Positions 34,156 through 36,679 of a DNA stretch of 36,679 bases are shown one piece after another. The stretch's first letter is position 1. Every line of letters begins with the position of its first letter. Source of the DNA: Desulfobacteraceae bacterium (GTDB lineage Bacteria; Desulfobacterota; Desulfobacteria; Desulfobacterales; Desulfosalsimonadaceae); contig JAABSL010000346.1 in the NCBI GenBank assembly GCA_011390415.1, forward strand, positions 1-36,679, in the 5' to 3' direction. Position numbers and translations under genes: made by a program. The notes beneath the pieces are model-generated. The model saw only the letters and a program-made list of their open reading frames with translations, made no database searches and was not told where the DNA came from.

Positions 34156-36306
34156 TCAATTCAGCCCGGCAAACGCATGACAGCTCCCGCACGGATCGGT
34201 AATTCCCGTGGGAGTGGTCTCTTTAATCCCCCTGGCCCCGCCCATTTCATTGACCGCTTCGGTGGCCATTACGTCAAACGTATGCGCCGTGACATCGCCA
34301 TGCCGGTACTGACCCAGCTGCGTCACCAGGGCATTGCGCCAGTCAGCCGATCGGGCGGTTTTGGGCATATGGCAGAGGGTGCATCTGCCCATTGCCGTGC
34401 CTTCTGGATCATAGGGGGCCATCTGTTGGGTGCCGGTCTTATCAAAAATATGGTCTTCGACATCTTTTCCTATCGCTGCCCGATCCGCCGATGTGGCTGC
34501 CTCGTTCTGCAGCCGGACGACCATTTTTTGGGCAATATTGGGAAAAACCCGGCCCGGTCCGGAATGGCAGGGCAGGCAGACGGCGTTATTGTCCGCGCTG
34601 TAGCTTACCATGTGCCTGTAGGCTGAACCATGGGGATCATGACAACTGATGCAGGTCAACAGCGTCTCCGGGTTACGGAATTTCACGGATCTGACAAGAT
34701 CCTGATAATGCTGCTGATTTTTTTTGGAATGGTTGAATGCCGCGCCAAAGAGCTTGTCGATCCAGCTTGATTCGGCATTTGTTTCAAAATTAACGGGCGC
34801 CAGATATCCGTTTTCGGTGAGCGACTCAATTTCCAGGGTTCCGAATGGGGCGATGTTTTTTCCGGTGTCATCCGAAGCGCCGAAAAACTGCGCCGGAGGC
34901 ATGCCGGGCCGGAAAGTTTCGTAATTTCCGCTGCCATCGGCTGCCAGTGCCGCTCCGCCGGCAAACGCCGTATGGTTTTCACCCCGGATATGGCAGGTCC
35001 CGCAAATCATGGCCAGCCGGCCCGCGGTAAGCTTATCCGGAGCGATGATCCTTTTTCCTTTTCCGCCGGAATTCAAATGATTGGAGCCGGGCCCATGACA
35101 TTTTTCACACCCGACATTCATCTCTGACAGGGTGCCGTCAAAATCATACCCGTTCTCATCTTCTACAAAAACAGCCACCTTTCTTTCCGCTGCCGGTCCG
35201 CTATTTACGGTTTTGATCCGAATCGCCCCATGACAGGCCGCACAGGCAAGATCAAAGGAATTTTGCTCCACGTCAGCCGTAAAACCCTTGTTGCCGGTGC
35301 CGGCAAAATCCCATCGGTCGGCATGATAGGTGACAAATTGGTCCCCGTTGATGGAATTTTCGTCTTCGTTATACTGAATGGGCAGCATCACATAATAGGC
35401 ATAATCATTGCCGTTTATCCCGTGATCGGGAGCGTATGTGCCGTCTTCGGCATATACGGTGGTCATGAACAGACCGCGCCAAAGTCCGGTTTCGCCGCCA
35501 TAGGTATATTCAACATAAAATCGGGGATTATCCGCGGACGTCATCTGAAAATACAGTCCCTCCGCATCTTTTCCCAGCAGGAAAGATCTGGCCGGATCAT
35601 CAGCAAAAGTGTATTGGGTGGCCGGGCGGGTAAAATGGTCCAGCATTTTTTCGTTGTTGGCTGACAAATCATAAACCGACGTGTCATTCATATTCATCAG
35701 GCCGTTTGTGATGGTGCCGTCGGTCCCGATTTTTCGAATGCCCGTAAAATGGAGGGTATGCTTTATGGAATTCTTTTGCGGATGGCAGACCAGGCAGACG
35801 GTGGAACCGATATAGGCGGCGTCTTCGCCGCTTGCGTCGGAGAGCGTGATATCCAGTTCAAGTTCGCGTTTCCGGCTCAGTGCAACACTTGTTCGCGAAG
35901 CACTGCCACCAGGCAAAAGTTCTTTGGATGCTGCCGGCGGCTCAACAAAGATAAAATAATTTCCATCCGCCGGATAGGCACTGGAAAAAGCAGCCCGTGT
36001 GAACTGATAAAATCCATCCGGATCACCAGTAACTGCGGGATAGCGATTCTTTTCGTTTGCCAGATCCTCCACCGGCGAAATGGAATCCGCTGTTTTAATA
36101 TCTTCGGCCTTTACCAGAATAACCGTTGCCCCGGCAACCGCCCGGGCAGATCCATCGGTTTCGGTATGATTGTTCGTCACCCTGCCCGACAGCACGACGT
36201 TTCCGGAAGACGGCCGGTCATCGCCGGATCCGTCGCTGTCGCTGCAGCCGGCAATAAGCATTGCCGCGAAAAAGACAGATATAACAGCCATTTTAAATGC
36301 TTTCAT
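34156..36306 (-). CDS. Octaheme c-type cytochrome lipoprotein with carboxypeptidase-regulatory-like domain
   Basis: 716 residues from the ATG at 36306; an in-frame ATG at 36327 would add seven. Lipobox LIAGC, lipidated C21, then an Asp/Ser/Gly-rich linker. Residues about 36-155 resemble a carboxypeptidase-regulatory-like/Ig-type beta domain (LSGRVTNN, AVAGATVILV, GDPDGFYQF). CxxCH lie at 171, 355, 400, 435, 552, 577, 642 and 706. The spacing is much looser than in the other cytochromes, with large non-heme stretches. GCEKCHGPGSNHL around heme 3 is the signature of the cytochrome c554-like domain. The lipid anchor, Ig-like domain and size point to a cell-surface protein. It is the first gene of the EET locus. 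Confidence 0.83.
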   Translation of the reverse strand: MKAFKMAVISVFFAAMLIAGCSDSDGSGDDRPSSGNVVLSGRVTNNHTETDGSARAVAGATVILVKAEDIKTADSISPVEDLANEKNRYPAVTGDPDGFYQFTRAAFSSAYPADGNYFIFVEPPAASKELLPGGSASRTSVALSRKRELELDITLSDASGEDAAYIGSTVCLVCHPQKNSIKHTLHFTGIRKIGTDGTITNGLMNMNDTSVYDLSANNEKMLDHFTRPATQYTFADDPARSFLLGKDAEGLYFQMTSADNPRFYVEYTYGGETGLWRGLFMTTVYAEDGTYAPDHGINGNDYAYYVMLPIQYNEDENSINGDQFVTYHADRWDFAGTGNKGFTADVEQNSFDLACAACHGAIRIKTVNSGPAAERKVAVFVEDENGYDFDGTLSEMNVGCEKCHGPGSNHLNSGGKGKRIIAPDKLTAGRLAMICGTCHIRGENHTAFAGGAALAADGSGNYETFRPGMPPAQFFGASDDTGKNIAPFGTLEIESLTENGYLAPVNFETNAESSWIDKLFGAAFNHSKKNQQHYQDLVRSVKFRNPETLLTCISCHDPHGSAYRHMVSYSADNNAVCLPCHSGPGRVFPNIAQKMVVRLQNEAATSADRAAIGKDVEDHIFDKTGTQQMAPYDPEGTAMGRCTLCHMPKTARSADWRNALVTQLGQYRHGDVTAHTFDVMATEAVNEMGGARGIKETTPTGITDPCGSCHAFAGLN

Positions 36307-36338
36307 GCTCCCGCCAGATTCACGCATTCTTCACTTTA

Positions 36339-36344
36339 ATTATA
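36339..36344 (-). promoter_or_regulatory. Possible -10 box of the EET locus
   Basis: On the minus strand a perfect TATAAT (36339-36344) lies 32 bp upstream of the ATG at 36306. No good -35 (TTGACA) is found 16-18 bp further up, so either an activator is needed or the match is chance. It would favour the 36306 start, because the ATG at 36327 would fall only a few bases from the transcript start. Confidence 0.3.
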
Positions 36345-36389
36345 AATTATCAAAGCACCAGGGACCATGACCCGGGTTGTGTTATTTGC

Positions 36390-36574
36390 TTATCCGGTTC
36401 GCTCAAGTTGGGCTGGTCAAAGGTAGGGATGTCATATTTTTCTGTCATTGCGAGGGAGGCACGACCGAAGCAATCCCCTGAAAAACCGGGAGATTGCTTC
36501 GTCGTTCGTTCCTCACTTCTCGCAATGACTGCCATTTTTAAACTCGTTGTACCAATAACAAGCGAACCGGATAA
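36390..36574. repeat. 14-bp inverted repeat flanking the palindromic element
   Basis: TTATCCGGTTCGCT (36390-36403) and its exact complement (36561-36574) flank the 86-bp palindrome. The right arm is part of the longer sequence that recurs at 2534-2558. GTGTTATT also occurs just outside both arms. This nested arrangement suggests a non-coding repeat element about 200 bp long. Confidence 0.45.
36444..36529. repeat. 86-bp palindromic intergenic repeat (REP/MITE-like)
   Basis: The ends GTCATTGCGAG (36444-36454) and CTCGCAATGAC (36519-36529) are exact complements. The inner parts GAAGCAATC and GATTGCTTCG also pair, giving an imperfect long hairpin. This sequence type (GTCATTGCGAGG..GAAGCAATC..) is a widely dispersed palindromic repeat that I recall from many deltaproteobacterial and other genomes. 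It encodes nothing and lies upstream of the EET locus. Confidence 0.7.
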
Positions 36575-36616
36575 CCGGATTGTGTTATTAGAACCGACCT
36601 GCCTGACTTTGCCAGA

Positions 36617-36646
36617 AAAAAGCCCCCGCCGGCGCGGGGGCTTTTG
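36617..36646 (-). terminator. Strong Rho-independent terminator of a gene right of the window
   Basis: AAAAGCCCCCGC (36619-36630) pairs with GCGGGGGCTTTT (36635-36646) around a 4-nt loop. On the minus strand the GC-rich stem is followed by six T (36622-36617). It would end a minus-strand gene entering from the right and so separates the EET locus from upstream transcription. Confidence 0.75.
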
Positions 36647-36679
36647 AAATGGCAACCGGAGGTTTATAGTCACCGGGTG

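Noticed and set aside
1-36679. CRISPR array, tRNA, rRNA, transposase or integrase
   Set aside because: None seen: no regularly spaced direct repeats, no cloverleaf, and no transposase or integrase motifs in any of the convincing frames.

Overview
The window most resembles a mid-GC, anaerobic, cytochrome-rich member of the Desulfobacterota (the sulfate/sulfur/metal-reducing 'deltaproteobacteria'). I infer this from the mass of CxxCH multiheme cytochromes, the NifU-NifS-CysE-CysK operon, and the small CGGC, FmdB and J-domain proteins typical of such genomes. Species and family cannot be fixed from the sequence alone.

Layout. (1) 1-4235: ordinary housekeeping genes. These are the start of a TamB/AsmA-like envelope protein running off the left edge, a DUF1232/J-domain membrane protein, a soluble HAD phosphatase-like protein, a CGGC-domain protein and an FmdB zinc ribbon (the only two plus-strand genes), a small exported protein and a GAF protein. 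(2) 4782-9487: a compact minus-strand operon nifU-nifS-cysE-cysK plus an AsmA-like gene, for cysteine and Fe-S cluster synthesis. (3) 9635-36306: a 26.7-kb block of 21 genes, all on the minus strand, that looks like one extracellular electron transfer (EET) locus. (4) 36307-36679: a probable promoter, an 86-bp palindromic repeat flanked by a 14-bp inverted repeat, and a strong terminator for a gene lying to the right.

The EET locus holds 13 multiheme c-type cytochromes (103 CxxCH plus 5 CX3CH motifs), two four-helix cytochrome b subunits, four NHL beta-propeller proteins, one outer-membrane beta-barrel and an OB-fold lipoprotein. In transcription order (right to left) it starts with an octaheme lipoprotein. 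Two paralogous modules follow, each made of an 8-site membrane-anchored cytochrome c, a cytochrome b, a membrane-anchored triheme protein, an NHL protein and a giant 18- or 20-heme cytochrome; each has a 7-heme lipoprotein at one end. A third, outer-membrane section has a tetraheme cytochrome, an NHL lipoprotein, a pentaheme lipoprotein, the beta-barrel, a second NHL lipoprotein, a 12-heme cytochrome and the OB-fold lipoprotein.

A sensible working model is this: the two cytochrome b/c pairs (like Geobacter Cbc complexes) exchange electrons with the menaquinone pool. The 18/20-heme and lipoprotein cytochromes carry them across the periplasm. The barrel with its partner cytochromes passes them through the outer membrane (like the Ext/Omb conduits of Geobacter and the Oet conduit described in partners of methane-oxidising archaea). 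The small tetraheme protein may be the polymerising OmcE-type nanowire subunit. The duplication, the module-half fusion at 22939-23886, and the reuse of a tetraheme nanowire-like domain inside the 12-heme protein are the most notable points.
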